This document shows, in pieces, positions 24,983-33,856 of a stretch of 64,000 bases of DNA (position 1 is the stretch's first letter; every line of letters starts with the position of its first letter). The position numbers and the translations under genes were made by a program. Below the pieces are notes generated by a model. That model saw nothing but the letters and a program-made list of their open reading frames with translations, made no database searches and had not been told where the DNA came from. Location of the stretch: contig JAEPNK010000002.1 of assembly GCA_017643495.1 (NCBI GenBank), forward strand, positions 682,001 through 746,000, in the 5' to 3' direction. The stretch is from Rhizobiaceae bacterium. GTDB taxonomy: Bacteria; Pseudomonadota; Alphaproteobacteria; Rhizobiales; Rhizobiaceae.

Positions 24983-25623
24983 GTTTTGTTTCCCGGTGAG
25001 AGTTGGGCCCTTATCTGGTCTGCAAGCATGCGCCGTACAGCCTTGGCCTTGGAAAGATCCGGCTCGATCATCTGGGCGACCCGCAAACCCCGGAGAGTGG
25101 AAGTAACGAGTATGATCAGTGCCTCACTGTCTTCCTGAGACATGCCGCTTGCTGCGAAAATTTCATTTGCCGTTTTCCGGTAGCTGGCAAACATGCGCCG
25201 CATCCACGTCTCAACATGCTCGCTGAGTTCGGAGTCTCCCCGCGCGGCCGTCATCATGTCGATGGTGACCGAAACGTAAGTGTCGGTCATAAGGCCGGTC
25301 CATACGGTCTCTACAAGTGTATCCGCATCAAGTTTGTCGATGAGTTCCTGCCTGCGCATTTCACGGCTGGCAGTGGTCACCTGCGCCCACATCTGTCCGG
25401 TCGCATGTTTGACCAGATCCGCCTTTGACGCGAAATGATGGAGCAACGCCCCCCGCGAAACACCAGCCCTCTGGGCAACCAGCATGGTGGTCATGTTCAC
25501 GTAACCGACTTCGGCAATCAGTTTGATGGTGGCATTCGACAGTTTTTCGATGGTAGCTGCCGAGCGCTCATCCTGCGTGCGCCGCCTTGCTTCTGTCCTG
25601 ACAGGTAACCCCTGATTGTTCAT
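24979..25623 (-). CDS. TetR/AcrR-family transcriptional regulator
   Basis: About 214 residues from the ATG at 25623. The N-terminal helix-turn-helix covers TIEKLSNATIKLIAEVGYVN and MTTMLVAQRAGVSRGALLHHFASKADLV; the ligand domain follows. The frame is open to 25686, with other ATGs at 25656 and 25644, and none has a strong ribosome binding site. It is the first gene of its own operon (TetR-livGFHMK-CMD-MBL), overlapping livG by four bases, so it probably represses its own transcription and the importer until ligand binds. The A+T-rich 230 bases upstream should hold promoter and operator. Confidence 0.87.
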   Translation of the reverse strand: MNNQGLPVRTEARRRTQDERSAATIEKLSNATIKLIAEVGYVNMTTMLVAQRAGVSRGALLHHFASKADLVKHATGQMWAQVTTASREMRRQELIDKLDADTLVETVWTGLMTDTYVSVTIDMMTAARGDSELSEHVETWMRRMFASYRKTANEIFAASGMSQEDSEALIILVTSTLRGLRVAQMIEPDLSKAKAVRRMLADQIRAQLSPGNKT

Positions 25624-25856
25624 GTCCAAATAGCCAACTTGCATCCTGCTTTTCATGAAAGCACAAGAATCAAAATCTGACAACAAACAATCATGAATGT
25701 TTGGAAGTTTATTTTGAACTGAAATTTCGTTATCAATTCAATTAGTTATGGATTATTGATGATTACGTGGCCGAATAAAGTTCAAATTATTCTGAATAGC
25801 AGTTCACTATTTTGGAACTTGTGGCGCCAAAAAAGGAGCACGTTTGGCGATGGTTT

Positions 25857-26237
25857 TTAGCTCGGCACTTTCTTGAAAACGCTCTTGTGTGTAATCAAGC
25901 CGTTCTTGAAATGAAAGATATCCACCCCCTCAACTTTTACTGAATCACCGCCCTGCCCGGTTCCGGTAAATATCCAGTGCGATACAGCACGGGAAGGACT
26001 GGCAGCATCATGAAACTGGATATCCCAGTGACAATCAGGCATCTCCTGAAATGTGTTCTTGAACGCCTTTGCAATTTCATCAATGCCATGCAGGCGATTG
26101 CCATGGGGGTCAGAACCACCAGCAGTATCGAACATGGCGTCCCGGGCGAAGTGACTCATGACCTTGTCAAGGTCATGCGCATTGAAGCCCTCGAAAAGCG
26201 ATTGAAGTTGACTGACAATTGCATTGTGGTCTGACAT
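25857..26237 (-). CDS. SnoaL/NTF2-like domain protein
   Basis: About 126 residues, one cone-shaped NTF2/SnoaL fold: MSHFARDAMFDTAGGSDPHG near residue 24, then RLHGIDEIAKAFKNTFQEMP, CHWDIQF and the final strand VEGVDIFHFKNGLI. Such proteins are isomerases, cyclases, hydrolases or ligand-binding proteins of catabolic operons. The ATG at 26237 lies one base after the stop of the hydrolase gene, so it is the last gene of the TAXI-TRAP 1 operon. Specific activity unknown; a hydroxylated or keto acid substrate would be compatible. Confidence 0.78.
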   Translation of the reverse strand: MSDHNAIVSQLQSLFEGFNAHDLDKVMSHFARDAMFDTAGGSDPHGNRLHGIDEIAKAFKNTFQEMPDCHWDIQFHDAASPSRAVSHWIFTGTGQGGDSVKVEGVDIFHFKNGLITHKSVFKKVPS

Positions 26238-26238
26238 T

Positions 26239-27192
26239 TTAGTTTGCCTTTTGTAAAACTTGTTCGTTGCTGACCTCCTGTGCGAGGCCTTCAATGTTAG
26301 AATTTCTCTGGCGATTACCAACAGATCTGTTCAGAAATTCGCAGATTTCCTCAAACACACTGCTCGCGGCCATGCCTGTAGTACCGTCATGTGACTGCGC
26401 ATCTGCCGGGTAGAAGTGTCCGTACCCCGGAACAACCCTCCACGTACTGTCAATGCCACCTTCAGTCAGGACAACATGCTGTTCGGGTAACGCTTTCTGG
26501 ATATAGCCAAGATCATTTTCTGCACTTATCGCCAATACGGGGAAGACCGGCATGTCATCCTGCAGATACTTGGATACGATGAACGACGGAACGTAGGATG
26601 ACATGCAGACCACCCCCGCCGGATCTATATCCTCACCAAATGCAGCAGTGATCGCATTTCGCCCCCCTGCCGAAAACCCGCCTACAAAGATCTTGTCTGC
26701 CGCCACACCAAACCGCCGTGCGGCTCCGGCCACAAACCTGTAGGCACAAACCATGTCGTCGATAGCCGCTTCCTGGACTTCCCTCATTTCTTCTACAGAA
26801 ATTGGCTCCAACCCCAATATGTCCCGAACGATACGTATTCTCTCCAGAGGTACTTCCATATCGCCAAGTACCGGCGTCTCGCCAGACAGCGGCTTTTCTT
26901 GTGCAAGTCGGTAATCCACCGAGAAAGCAACATAACCCTGCTCTGCCAACCGCCGACAATATTCTGCAATTGGCGTATTGCTCTGATCATTTTCAATTAC
27001 AGTGTCATCCTGTCGGGATCCGCGATGGAATGCCCCGCCAAACGCCAGAATGACGGCGGGCAGTTTTTCACTGGACGGAACACGCGGACGATAAACGTCC
27101 ATTTTCAGCGACCGGACACCATCCGCATTGGGTGCATGTCCGAATATGACATCACGTATGACCCCGACCTTGTGTTTTTGTGTAACAGCCAA
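26239..27192 (-). CDS. Alpha/beta-hydrolase (esterase/lipase-like)
   Basis: About 317 residues. The oxyanion region is LAFGGAFHRGSR, the nucleophile elbow is GGFSAGGRNAI (GxSxG), and the C-terminal GYGHFYPA probably supplies the catalytic His. The fold resembles carboxylesterases and dienelactone-type hydrolases. The conserved part starts around VGVIRDVIFGHAPNADGVR, before the first ATG. I therefore take the TTG at 27192, preceded by AAGAAAGG eight bases upstream and lying 30 bases after the TRAP permease stop. In an operon with a TAXI-TRAP importer it may hydrolyse the imported ester or amide. Confidence 0.78.
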   Translation of the reverse strand: MAVTQKHKVGVIRDVIFGHAPNADGVRSLKMDVYRPRVPSSEKLPAVILAFGGAFHRGSRQDDTVIENDQSNTPIAEYCRRLAEQGYVAFSVDYRLAQEKPLSGETPVLGDMEVPLERIRIVRDILGLEPISVEEMREVQEAAIDDMVCAYRFVAGAARRFGVAADKIFVGGFSAGGRNAITAAFGEDIDPAGVVCMSSYVPSFIVSKYLQDDMPVFPVLAISAENDLGYIQKALPEQHVVLTEGGIDSTWRVVPGYGHFYPADAQSHDGTTGMAASSVFEEICEFLNRSVGNRQRNSNIEGLAQEVSNEQVLQKAN

Positions 27193-27221
27193 AACCTGTA
27201 CCTTTCTTGTAACCGGAGAAT

Positions 27222-29216
27222 TTACGCAGCTGATTGTGAGCTTTTCAGACCGGGCACCCGCATTGCGAGCCAAGCCAGGAAAATGCACAAGGACGATATG
27301 ACCGCCAGTGAAAGGTGCGAAACAGCGATCATCCCGCCACCCGGCATTGTCAGCAGAAAGCCACCTGCTATCAGCAGCAACCTGGCCACCCAATGTGTGG
27401 ACCTGTTCGTCTCCATTCGCCCAACCCCGTAGAAATAGCCCTGCATGCCTTGTGCGATGAACACCACCCCAATCACTGCACAAAAGAGCGACAGGAGAAT
27501 GCCCGACCATGGGCCTTGTCCGATAAGCGCCGGATTGAGAACAAAGAAAAACGGCACAATATATATCACCGATCCCAGCCGCATTGCTTCCAGCGATGTT
27601 TTCCAGGGAGATCCCCCTGCTACTGAAGCGGCACAGAAAGAACCGAGAGCAACAGGTGGCGTAATAAACGAAATCATCGCCCAGTAGATGATGAACATGT
27701 GCACAGCGATTGGCTCAAGCCCGGTTTTTACCAAGGCCGGGGCCAGCGTCACTGCGAGAAAAATGTACGCTGCCGAAGAGGTCATGCCGGTACCCAGGAT
27801 GAAACAGGTTACAGCTCCGACCGCCAAAAGCGCTACAGGACTGTCTCCGGCAAACCGCACCAGTTCATAGGCCAGGGTTCCAATCTTTCCGGTCAGAGAG
27901 AGGGCACCGATGATCAACCCCACGCCAGCAACAACAGCAGCCAGTTCTGCAAACAGGCGTGCAGTCGACACAAAGAAATCTCCGATACCCTCAAAGGTCA
28001 TCCGGTTGCGACGGTCCATCTGGTTCAGCAAAAGCAGCAAAGCTGTCGCATAAAAGGGAGCCTGGGCTTCCTGTTGAAAATACAGCAGCATCACGATCAG
28101 CAGAACGAGAACGAATACAAAATACCAACCATGCCTGAGAACGTCGCCAACACGAGGAAGGTTCTTTACCTCCATTCCGCTCAGGTCATGGCGTGCGGCA
28201 TATGCATCAATCTGAACAAACAGGGCCAGATAATAAAGCACGGACGGAATAATGGCCGCAGCAACCACCGCTGAGTAAGGAATTGAAAGCATGAATGCCA
28301 TGAGAAAGGCGGCAGCCCCCATTATCGGAGGCATCAAAGCTCCCCCTGTTGATGCACACGCTTCAACACCGGCGGCATAATTGCTTCGGAACCCCACTTT
28401 CTTCATCGCAGGTATCGTTAGAACACCGGTTGTCAGCACATTGCTGACTACGGAACCGCTCAATGAGCCCATCATGCCGCTTGCGATCACAGACACTTTT
28501 GCTGGTCCACCGCGAAAATGGCCAAGTACAGCAAATGCAAAATTTATGAAAAACTTTCCGCCACCGGTCGCCTGCAAAGCCACACCAAAGAGCAGGTATC
28601 CGATTATGAGCTGGGCAAATACGTTTGTGGGAAGGCCAATCAGACTTTCTGTACCATACACGTGGTACGTCGCAGCAAAGTCCCAGGGATTACGAGCGGT
28701 TTCGAGGAAACCCGGAGCAAGATAGCCAAACACCGGATATACTGAGAAAAGCAGGCATACCGAGAACAGCATAGCTCCCCCTGCACGGCGCGTTGCCTCC
28801 AGGGCGATAATCCACCCGGCAAGTGCAGCCAGTTTCCCGGAAAACGGGGCAGCATATTCCCAGCCATGGTCCATGATCATCCGGCTGTCCCAAGCAAACC
28901 ATGAAAACAGGCAGAAAGCCAAGACTGCAAAGAGTATGTCTATGGGCCCAATTCTGCCTGAAAAGCGCTTAGCAGCAGGAAAAATCAGGAAAACCAGCGG
29001 CAGTAGCAATGCTTGCAATGCATAGAAATATTGGCTTTCGAAAGGAACAATGCCGGTCCAGGTTCCAAGGTTGAAGATGATGTAAATGGAGAAAACCAGT
29101 GAAACCAGGGCCGCACTGATCAGCAAGTATCGCCCCCAAAGCGGCAATGTACGTCCCCGCACCTCTTCCTGTACTTCTTGAAGCTCTGTTATGTTTTCAT
29201 CAGGTTGCGGTTGCAC
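27222..29216 (-). CDS. TRAP transporter fused permease (DctQM fusion, TAXI type), system 1
   Basis: A 664-residue inner-membrane protein with about 16-18 hydrophobic segments: a short DctQ-like part (to about 180) joined to a DctM-like part. DctM landmarks include KVSVIASGMMGSLSGSVVSNV near residue 243 and TGGALMPPIMGAAAFLMAF near 287, with a second repeat at ITPPVALGSFCAA near 525. Fused permeases of this kind pair with TAXI binding proteins. The start is GTG with GGAGG five bases upstream. It uses an ion gradient to import an organic anion. Gene order is TAXI protein, permease, hydrolase, SnoaL protein. Confidence 0.9.
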   Translation of the reverse strand: MQPQPDENITELQEVQEEVRGRTLPLWGRYLLISAALVSLVFSIYIIFNLGTWTGIVPFESQYFYALQALLLPLVFLIFPAAKRFSGRIGPIDILFAVLAFCLFSWFAWDSRMIMDHGWEYAAPFSGKLAALAGWIIALEATRRAGGAMLFSVCLLFSVYPVFGYLAPGFLETARNPWDFAATYHVYGTESLIGLPTNVFAQLIIGYLLFGVALQATGGGKFFINFAFAVLGHFRGGPAKVSVIASGMMGSLSGSVVSNVLTTGVLTIPAMKKVGFRSNYAAGVEACASTGGALMPPIMGAAAFLMAFMLSIPYSAVVAAAIIPSVLYYLALFVQIDAYAARHDLSGMEVKNLPRVGDVLRHGWYFVFVLVLLIVMLLYFQQEAQAPFYATALLLLLNQMDRRNRMTFEGIGDFFVSTARLFAELAAVVAGVGLIIGALSLTGKIGTLAYELVRFAGDSPVALLAVGAVTCFILGTGMTSSAAYIFLAVTLAPALVKTGLEPIAVHMFIIYWAMISFITPPVALGSFCAASVAGGSPWKTSLEAMRLGSVIYIVPFFFVLNPALIGQGPWSGILLSLFCAVIGVVFIAQGMQGYFYGVGRMETNRSTHWVARLLLIAGGFLLTMPGGGMIAVSHLSLAVISSLCIFLAWLAMRVPGLKSSQSAA

Positions 29217-29290
29217 AACGGCCTCCTCTTGAAGCGTTCCGGATAAGTTGCGAAGCAGATCGTGCCCCGCAACTTGGTAACGGATTGACG

Positions 29291-30445
29291 TTAGAAGACT
29301 ACCGGCATGTCCGCTTCAGTGAGTTTGTCTGCTCGGAAGTTCATCCACTCATCTGCGAACTTGTCTTCCGCCACTTCAAGCTTGCCAAAAGCTTTCCATG
29401 CATCTTGGAGAACATCCTGCCGCTTGAGCAGCATCTGGTTGTGAGCCTCTTCCTCATCACCCCACACACCCTTTTCTTTGAAATAGCGGATTGATCCTGG
29501 ATGATATGGCATAACCCATTTCAAAGCCTGTCGTTCTACTTGATACCCCACTGAAGCCGGAGCTGAATCCTTGAACTTTTCATAATTGTCAAACACCGCT
29601 TTAGTGAAGGCATAAACTTCATCAGCAGTTTTGTCGTCATAGGTCACATAAATCGGATAAGGGAAACCGGCACCTTCGTAAGGTACTTTGCCGGAAATGT
29701 TGTTCTCCAGCTTTACACCCTGCGAAACAATACGCTTGTTGAAATAGGGAGCGACCTTGCGAAAGCGCTCCCATGCTGCAGCGTCATCATGGGGAAATGT
29801 TGGATACTTCAATCCATGCGGAGAGGCTGCAATCTGTTCGGGGAAAGAACCAATCGTGTTTCCGAAAACTGCATCGACCTGACCGGCAATCAAGCCTGAC
29901 ATCATCTGTTTGTAGCCGGTAAACTCAACACGCTCCACATCGTCCCAAGTCAAACCGGCAAAGGCCAGAAAGCCTGTCGTATTGTATTCCACTGCCGGCG
30001 CAGCAACCACCGTTCCAATACGTTTCCCCTTGAGGTCAGCCCAACTGTCTATTCCTGCATCGGCCGCCCAAAGCATGCTGAGACCGTTGTCTCCACCTGC
30101 ATTGTTAAACACGTTGTAAATGCGTTGCGGCCCCCATTGGGGCGCTGCAAAGACAGCCGCCCCCTCTTGGGCAAAATAGGCTGCAATGGAACACCCGCAA
30201 TAATCTGCAATACCGTCTCTGAGTGGAATCATGCGGGAGACATCATTTTTCCCCGGAATAATTCTGATGCTCGTACCCGTTTCGTCCCGCAACGCATTGC
30301 CAATTGCGAGTATCTGCGCATACCCGGCCGACGATGTGCCATATGCCGTAAGCGTCATTTGGCTGGGAAGCTTTACTTCCCCGGCAATTGCTGATCCTCC
30401 GACAAACATTGCTACTGCCGCAAGCATTGATACTTTGCTTTTCAT
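29291..30445 (-). CDS. TAXI-family TRAP transporter substrate-binding protein, system 1
   Basis: A 384-residue secreted protein. The signal peptide MKSKVSMLAAVAMFVGGSAIA precedes GEVKLPSQ. The TAXI opening TAYGTSSAGYAQILAIGNAL is followed by GTSIRIIPGKNDVSRMIPL. GGAGG lies about ten bases before the ATG. It is the first gene of its operon, 74 bases before the permease, and is divergent from a LysR gene. TAXI ligands are poorly known (some bind glutamate or 2-oxoglutarate). It is longer than, and clearly diverged from, the TAXI protein at 37989-38948, so the two systems probably import different compounds. Confidence 0.88.
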   Translation of the reverse strand: MKSKVSMLAAVAMFVGGSAIAGEVKLPSQMTLTAYGTSSAGYAQILAIGNALRDETGTSIRIIPGKNDVSRMIPLRDGIADYCGCSIAAYFAQEGAAVFAAPQWGPQRIYNVFNNAGGDNGLSMLWAADAGIDSWADLKGKRIGTVVAAPAVEYNTTGFLAFAGLTWDDVERVEFTGYKQMMSGLIAGQVDAVFGNTIGSFPEQIAASPHGLKYPTFPHDDAAAWERFRKVAPYFNKRIVSQGVKLENNISGKVPYEGAGFPYPIYVTYDDKTADEVYAFTKAVFDNYEKFKDSAPASVGYQVERQALKWVMPYHPGSIRYFKEKGVWGDEEEAHNQMLLKRQDVLQDAWKAFGKLEVAEDKFADEWMNFRADKLTEADMPVVF

Positions 30446-30505
30446 CGCTGAAATTCCCTCCTGTTATGTCCACAAAATCATGGAGTGAAAGCACGTTGTT
30501 GAAAA

Positions 30506-30559
30506 ATTCAAATTTCCCATATATCTATAAAAAAAAATGATGATGTAGAAAATTTGAAT
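30506..30559. promoter_or_regulatory. Long inverted repeat between TAXI-1 and LysR, candidate operator
   Basis: ATTCAAATTT (30506-30515) and AAATTTGAAT (30550-30559) are perfect 10-base inverted copies whose centres are 44 bases apart, about four helical turns. The right arm includes the TTG start of the LysR gene. The site lies in the 108-base divergent promoter region and suits a tetrameric LTTR bound across two half-sites, with autorepression. Confidence 0.45.
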
Positions 30560-31456
30560 ATAAACCTGAAGCTGATTCAAACTTTTGTACTGGTCGCTAA
30601 AGAGAAAAGCTTTAGCAAGGCCGCAGAGCAATCCGCGCGAACGCAACCTGCAATAAGCAATCAAATCAAAGAGTTGGAAAACCAAGTTGGCTTCAAACTC
30701 TTTGAAAGAACGTCCAAATCCGTAAGCTTGTCTGCAGAAGGCCTCGCATTGCTTGAAGGCGCTGAGCGCGCCATGGCAGAGCTGGGCATTGGACTAACGA
30801 ATGCTAGGAAAGTGGCTGACAGGCGCCTTGAAAAAGTGCGCGTAGCTTGCTTGCCCACCCTTTCATCCGGTCATCTTCCTGAAATCATGGAGTTGGCAAG
30901 AGAGCGCATGCCCGATGTCAGCATCTTCATGAGAGAGTTGAACAATGAGGACTTGCTGGAAGCAGTGAGAAGACATGAGGTTGATTTTGGCATCGGCGTA
31001 AAAGTACCTGCAGATGATTGTTATCTTGAAGAATTGGGAGCAGACGAGATGGTCGCAATTGTTTCAGAAAACAATCCGCACTATGGGACGTCAGAAATCC
31101 GGATGGCAGATGTGGTAAAGTATCCCATTCTTGTACTCCCGCAAGCAACTCCGACAGTTTTGGCTTTCAGACAGGTTAGCGTAACCTCAGGCCAGGAAGT
31201 GGAAATCATTCATCGGTTTACCCAGCCTGAAACATTGATTTCAATGGCACTCAAAGGTGTTGGCATTGCAATTTTGCCGTGGTCCTATGTTTCGCAAAAA
31301 GCAAGGGGAAAACACATTTTGCGACTTACATCCCCGGGTCTGCAACGGCAACTGGCCGTCATTTGGAGCAAAGCGCATGTCGCGTCATCCTCGGCACTTG
31401 CACTGCGTAACATCACCCGGGAAATCATTTCGAAAGTAACAAAAACGCAGTCCTGA
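30554..31456 (+). CDS. LysR-family transcriptional regulator
   Basis: A 300-residue LTTR. The helix-turn-helix is at the N-terminus: INLKLIQTFVLVAKEKSFSK, then QPAISNQIKELENQVGFKLF, and the effector domain begins near residue 90. It starts with TTG, lacks a clear ribosome binding site, and sits in an A+T-rich stretch. It is divergent from the TAXI-TRAP 1 operon, which it presumably controls. Convergent with the IclR gene, with only 24 bases between their stops. Confidence 0.88.
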   Translation: MNINLKLIQTFVLVAKEKSFSKAAEQSARTQPAISNQIKELENQVGFKLFERTSKSVSLSAEGLALLEGAERAMAELGIGLTNARKVADRRLEKVRVACLPTLSSGHLPEIMELARERMPDVSIFMRELNNEDLLEAVRRHEVDFGIGVKVPADDCYLEELGADEMVAIVSENNPHYGTSEIRMADVVKYPILVLPQATPTVLAFRQVSVTSGQEVEIIHRFTQPETLISMALKGVGIAILPWSYVSQKARGKHILRLTSPGLQRQLAVIWSKAHVASSSALALRNITREIISKVTKTQS

Positions 31457-31480
31457 TACTGCTTTGCCTGACAAGGTGGA

Positions 31481-32302
31481 TTATTTCGGACCATCAGAGA
31501 TCGAGAATTTTTTCGTCATCTCGAGCAAAGCCTTGAGTTCCTGCGATTCCGGACTGATCAGCGCCGGGTCGGCACCAATCAGTGTTACCACCAGTTCGGC
31601 CTCACCCTGCCAGTCCAGCACCGGAGCCGAAACCGCAACCAACCCGGGAATAAAACGACCATCAACCGTACTGTAACCCTGTTCTTTGATCATCGCTATC
31701 AGCCCGCGAACCTGCTGCGACAGACTACTACCTCCCTCCGGAAAAATACCAAGTGCAAGTTGCGACTGTCTTTTGATTTGTGAAAGCTCGCGCTTGAGTA
31801 ATTGGGCAGTCATGACTTCGGGCATATAAGCAAGGAATGCGCGGCCGGTCGCCGAGGAAATCAAGGGAAAGGTCGTACCAAGCCCCAATGAAGTGATGAC
31901 TGGAGCTGCAGCTCTTTGCCACCGCACAACGGTTGGCCCGGATGTTCCCCATACTGAAACGAGCGCGGTAAGGCCTGTTCTGGCCACGAATTCCGGAAGC
32001 GCATCACCGACTGCATTGACGCTGTCGCGTCTTGCCAGCGCAGCAAGGCCAACTTCCATAGCCCCCTTGCCAAGATCATACCTCCCTGCGCCATCCGTTG
32101 TCGCAAGCCCTGCGTGAACAAAAGACGACAAGTATCGGTGTGCCTTGGACGTCGGAATGCTGCAGGCACGTGCCAACTCCCTCAAAGGAGTGGGTCCCAT
32201 CTGTGAGGCCAGCACACGCAACAGAACCATGGCGCCGTCAATTGATTGCAACCCGCCAGCAGCTGCATTTTCTTTGGATTTGGCTGACTTCTTTTCCGGC
32301 AT
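31481..32302 (-). CDS. IclR-family transcriptional regulator of the gentisate operon
   Basis: About 273 residues. The N-terminal winged helix covers LQSIDGAMVLLRVLASQMGP and LRELARACSIPTSKAHRYLSSF, and the C-terminal IclR effector domain starts near residue 95. The ATG at 32302 is preferred; the frame continues upstream to 32449 but codes unconserved sequence. It diverges from the aryl-CoA/gentisate operon across about 400 bases. IclR proteins commonly regulate protocatechuate, gentisate and related aromatic operons in response to the aromatic acid or a pathway product, so control of 32705-40966 is likely. Confidence 0.87.
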   Translation of the reverse strand: MPEKKSAKSKENAAAGGLQSIDGAMVLLRVLASQMGPTPLRELARACSIPTSKAHRYLSSFVHAGLATTDGAGRYDLGKGAMEVGLAALARRDSVNAVGDALPEFVARTGLTALVSVWGTSGPTVVRWQRAAAPVITSLGLGTTFPLISSATGRAFLAYMPEVMTAQLLKRELSQIKRQSQLALGIFPEGGSSLSQQVRGLIAMIKEQGYSTVDGRFIPGLVAVSAPVLDWQGEAELVVTLIGADPALISPESQELKALLEMTKKFSISDGPK

Positions 32303-32704
32303 GTCACTCAACAGATCAATTCCCCAAATTACCTCGGAATCGGTTGTTCCGAGCTCGGCACAGTGTGCCCCTACTGAATATGAAAAGTCTAGATTGGACG
32401 AACCACAAGGCTCCATCACATCGCCTTTGCAAAATCCACCTTTTTGCAAAATCAGCCCTTCCAGAAAGTCTTGAGACCTTATCTGGTCGTCTATTTATCC
32501 ACTGAGTCAAATGCGCACAAAACTTTAACAAAGTATTGATTATAAATAATAATTTTAGAAATACGCTAACCTTTACTCTGCAAGGCTACTTCCAGGTTCG
32601 CCAGAAAGATTGCAAAATTATATTTTAAATTACGTAACGTATTGCATAATTAGAAACGTTACGATAGCGTCTGCCCGTCTCTTGCAGACTACCTGGAGGT
32701 AAAA
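32303..32704. promoter_or_regulatory. Divergent promoter region between IclR and the gentisate operon
   Basis: About 400 bases with no gene of their own. The left third could code an extended IclR N-terminus but looks unconserved. From about 32525 to 32665 the sequence is very A+T-rich and should hold both promoters and the operator described separately. A smaller inverted repeat GTCTGC/GCAGAC (32669-32689) lies just before the ribosome binding site GGAGG (32695-32699) of the first enzyme gene. Confidence 0.6.
32633..32663. promoter_or_regulatory. Inverted repeat, candidate IclR operator
   Basis: CGTAACGT (32633-32640) and ACGTTACG (32656-32663) are perfect 8-base inverted arms with a 15-base A+T-rich spacer. 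The left arm overlaps the palindrome TTACGTAA (32630-32637). It lies 42 bases before the monooxygenase start, where an IclR activator or repressor would act. Confidence 0.5.
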
Positions 32705-33856
32705 TTGGCACGAAAGATAGCTGTTGCCGGCGGCGGCCCCGCCGGACTTTACGTTGCCACGCTGATCAAGCGTGATGACCCGCAAGCGCTGGTTACAGTC
32801 ACCGAGCAAAATCCGAATGGCGCTACATTCGGGTTTGGGGTGGTCTTTTCAGACCAGGCACTCGGTTTTCTTGAAACTGACGACCCACAAACCCATCAAC
32901 TCATCACGCCGCACATGGAGCGCTGGCGGAACATGACAATCGCGCACCAGGGCGAAAAAATAACAATTGACGGTATCGGCTTTGCTGCAATCGGCCGACT
33001 GCACCTGATCCAATTGCTCCAGCAACGCGCACTGGAAACCGGCGTTGAAATTCAACACTCCACAACGCTTTCAGCCGGGGGTGTTGAAAACCTTGATGCA
33101 GACCTCATCGTCGGAGCCGATGGCTTGAATTCGGTTGTACGCGGAAATGGCAAGGCATACGGCACAGCAATCGACCATTTTTCAAACCATTTTGCATGGT
33201 TCGGCACAAACAAGCCGTTCGACACACTGACCCAAACATTTGTGGAAACCGGCTTGGGGACAATGAATGCCCATCATTACCGATACAGCCCGGACATGAG
33301 CACCTTCATTGTCGAATGTGATCACGAGACCTTCACCGCACACGGCTTTGACCGGATGGACGAGAAAGCGACAAGTACGCTTTGTGAGGAGATTTTTGCC
33401 GAGACGCTCGACGGTTCCCCCTTGATAGCAAACCACTCGCATTGGCGGCAGTTTCCCCGACTATGGTGCAACAAGTGGGTGAATGGCAATCGTGTGCTTA
33501 TCGGCGATTCCGCACATACAGCCCACTTTTCCATCGGCTCCGGAACACGGCTGGCAATGGAAGATGCAATCGCATTGGCGGCTGCGCTACGCGACAACAG
33601 CGAGATTGAAAAAGCTCTGGCTGCCTTCGAAAATGCACGAAAGCCTGTGGCACAAAAAATCATTTCAGCCGCTAATACATCTGCCCTCTGGTATGATGAC
33701 TTTCGTTCAAAAATGAACCTTGCACCAGTCGATTTCTGTTTTGACTACATCACAAGATCCGGCCGTGTGGACCTGGATCGCCTTCGAAAACTCTCTCCCG
33801 ATTTTATGCACCTCTACGAAACGTCGAGGTCTGGCGACTTGGAGGCTGCACTATGA
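32705..33856 (+). CDS. FAD-dependent aryl-CoA monooxygenase, salicylyl-CoA 5-hydroxylase-like
   Basis: A 383-residue class A flavin monooxygenase. The GxGxxG dinucleotide motif AVAGGGPAGLYVATL starts near residue 6, and the second FAD motif GDSAHTAHFSIGSGTRLAMED lies near residue 262 (shown by position: GDSAHTAH then GSGTRLA). The GSGTRLAMEDA form and the neighbouring aryl-CoA ligase match the group that hydroxylates aryl-CoA thioesters, such as salicylyl-CoA to gentisyl-CoA, rather than free acids. It lacks the extra ketoreductase or thiolation parts of longer relatives. The TTG start follows GGAGG by five bases, and the next gene overlaps by ATGA. Alternatives: 3-hydroxybenzoyl-CoA 6-hydroxylase or an anthraniloyl-CoA enzyme. 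Confidence 0.8.
   Translation: MARKIAVAGGGPAGLYVATLIKRDDPQALVTVTEQNPNGATFGFGVVFSDQALGFLETDDPQTHQLITPHMERWRNMTIAHQGEKITIDGIGFAAIGRLHLIQLLQQRALETGVEIQHSTTLSAGGVENLDADLIVGADGLNSVVRGNGKAYGTAIDHFSNHFAWFGTNKPFDTLTQTFVETGLGTMNAHHYRYSPDMSTFIVECDHETFTAHGFDRMDEKATSTLCEEIFAETLDGSPLIANHSHWRQFPRLWCNKWVNGNRVLIGDSAHTAHFSIGSGTRLAMEDAIALAAALRDNSEIEKALAAFENARKPVAQKIISAANTSALWYDDFRSKMNLAPVDFCFDYITRSGRVDLDRLRKLSPDFMHLYETSRSGDLEAAL

Noticed and set aside
32303-32449. A 49-residue N-terminal extension of the IclR regulator
   Set aside because: The winged helix begins after residue 60 of the long form. The extension is unlike IclR N-termini and would consume promoter sequence; the ATG at 32302 is simpler.
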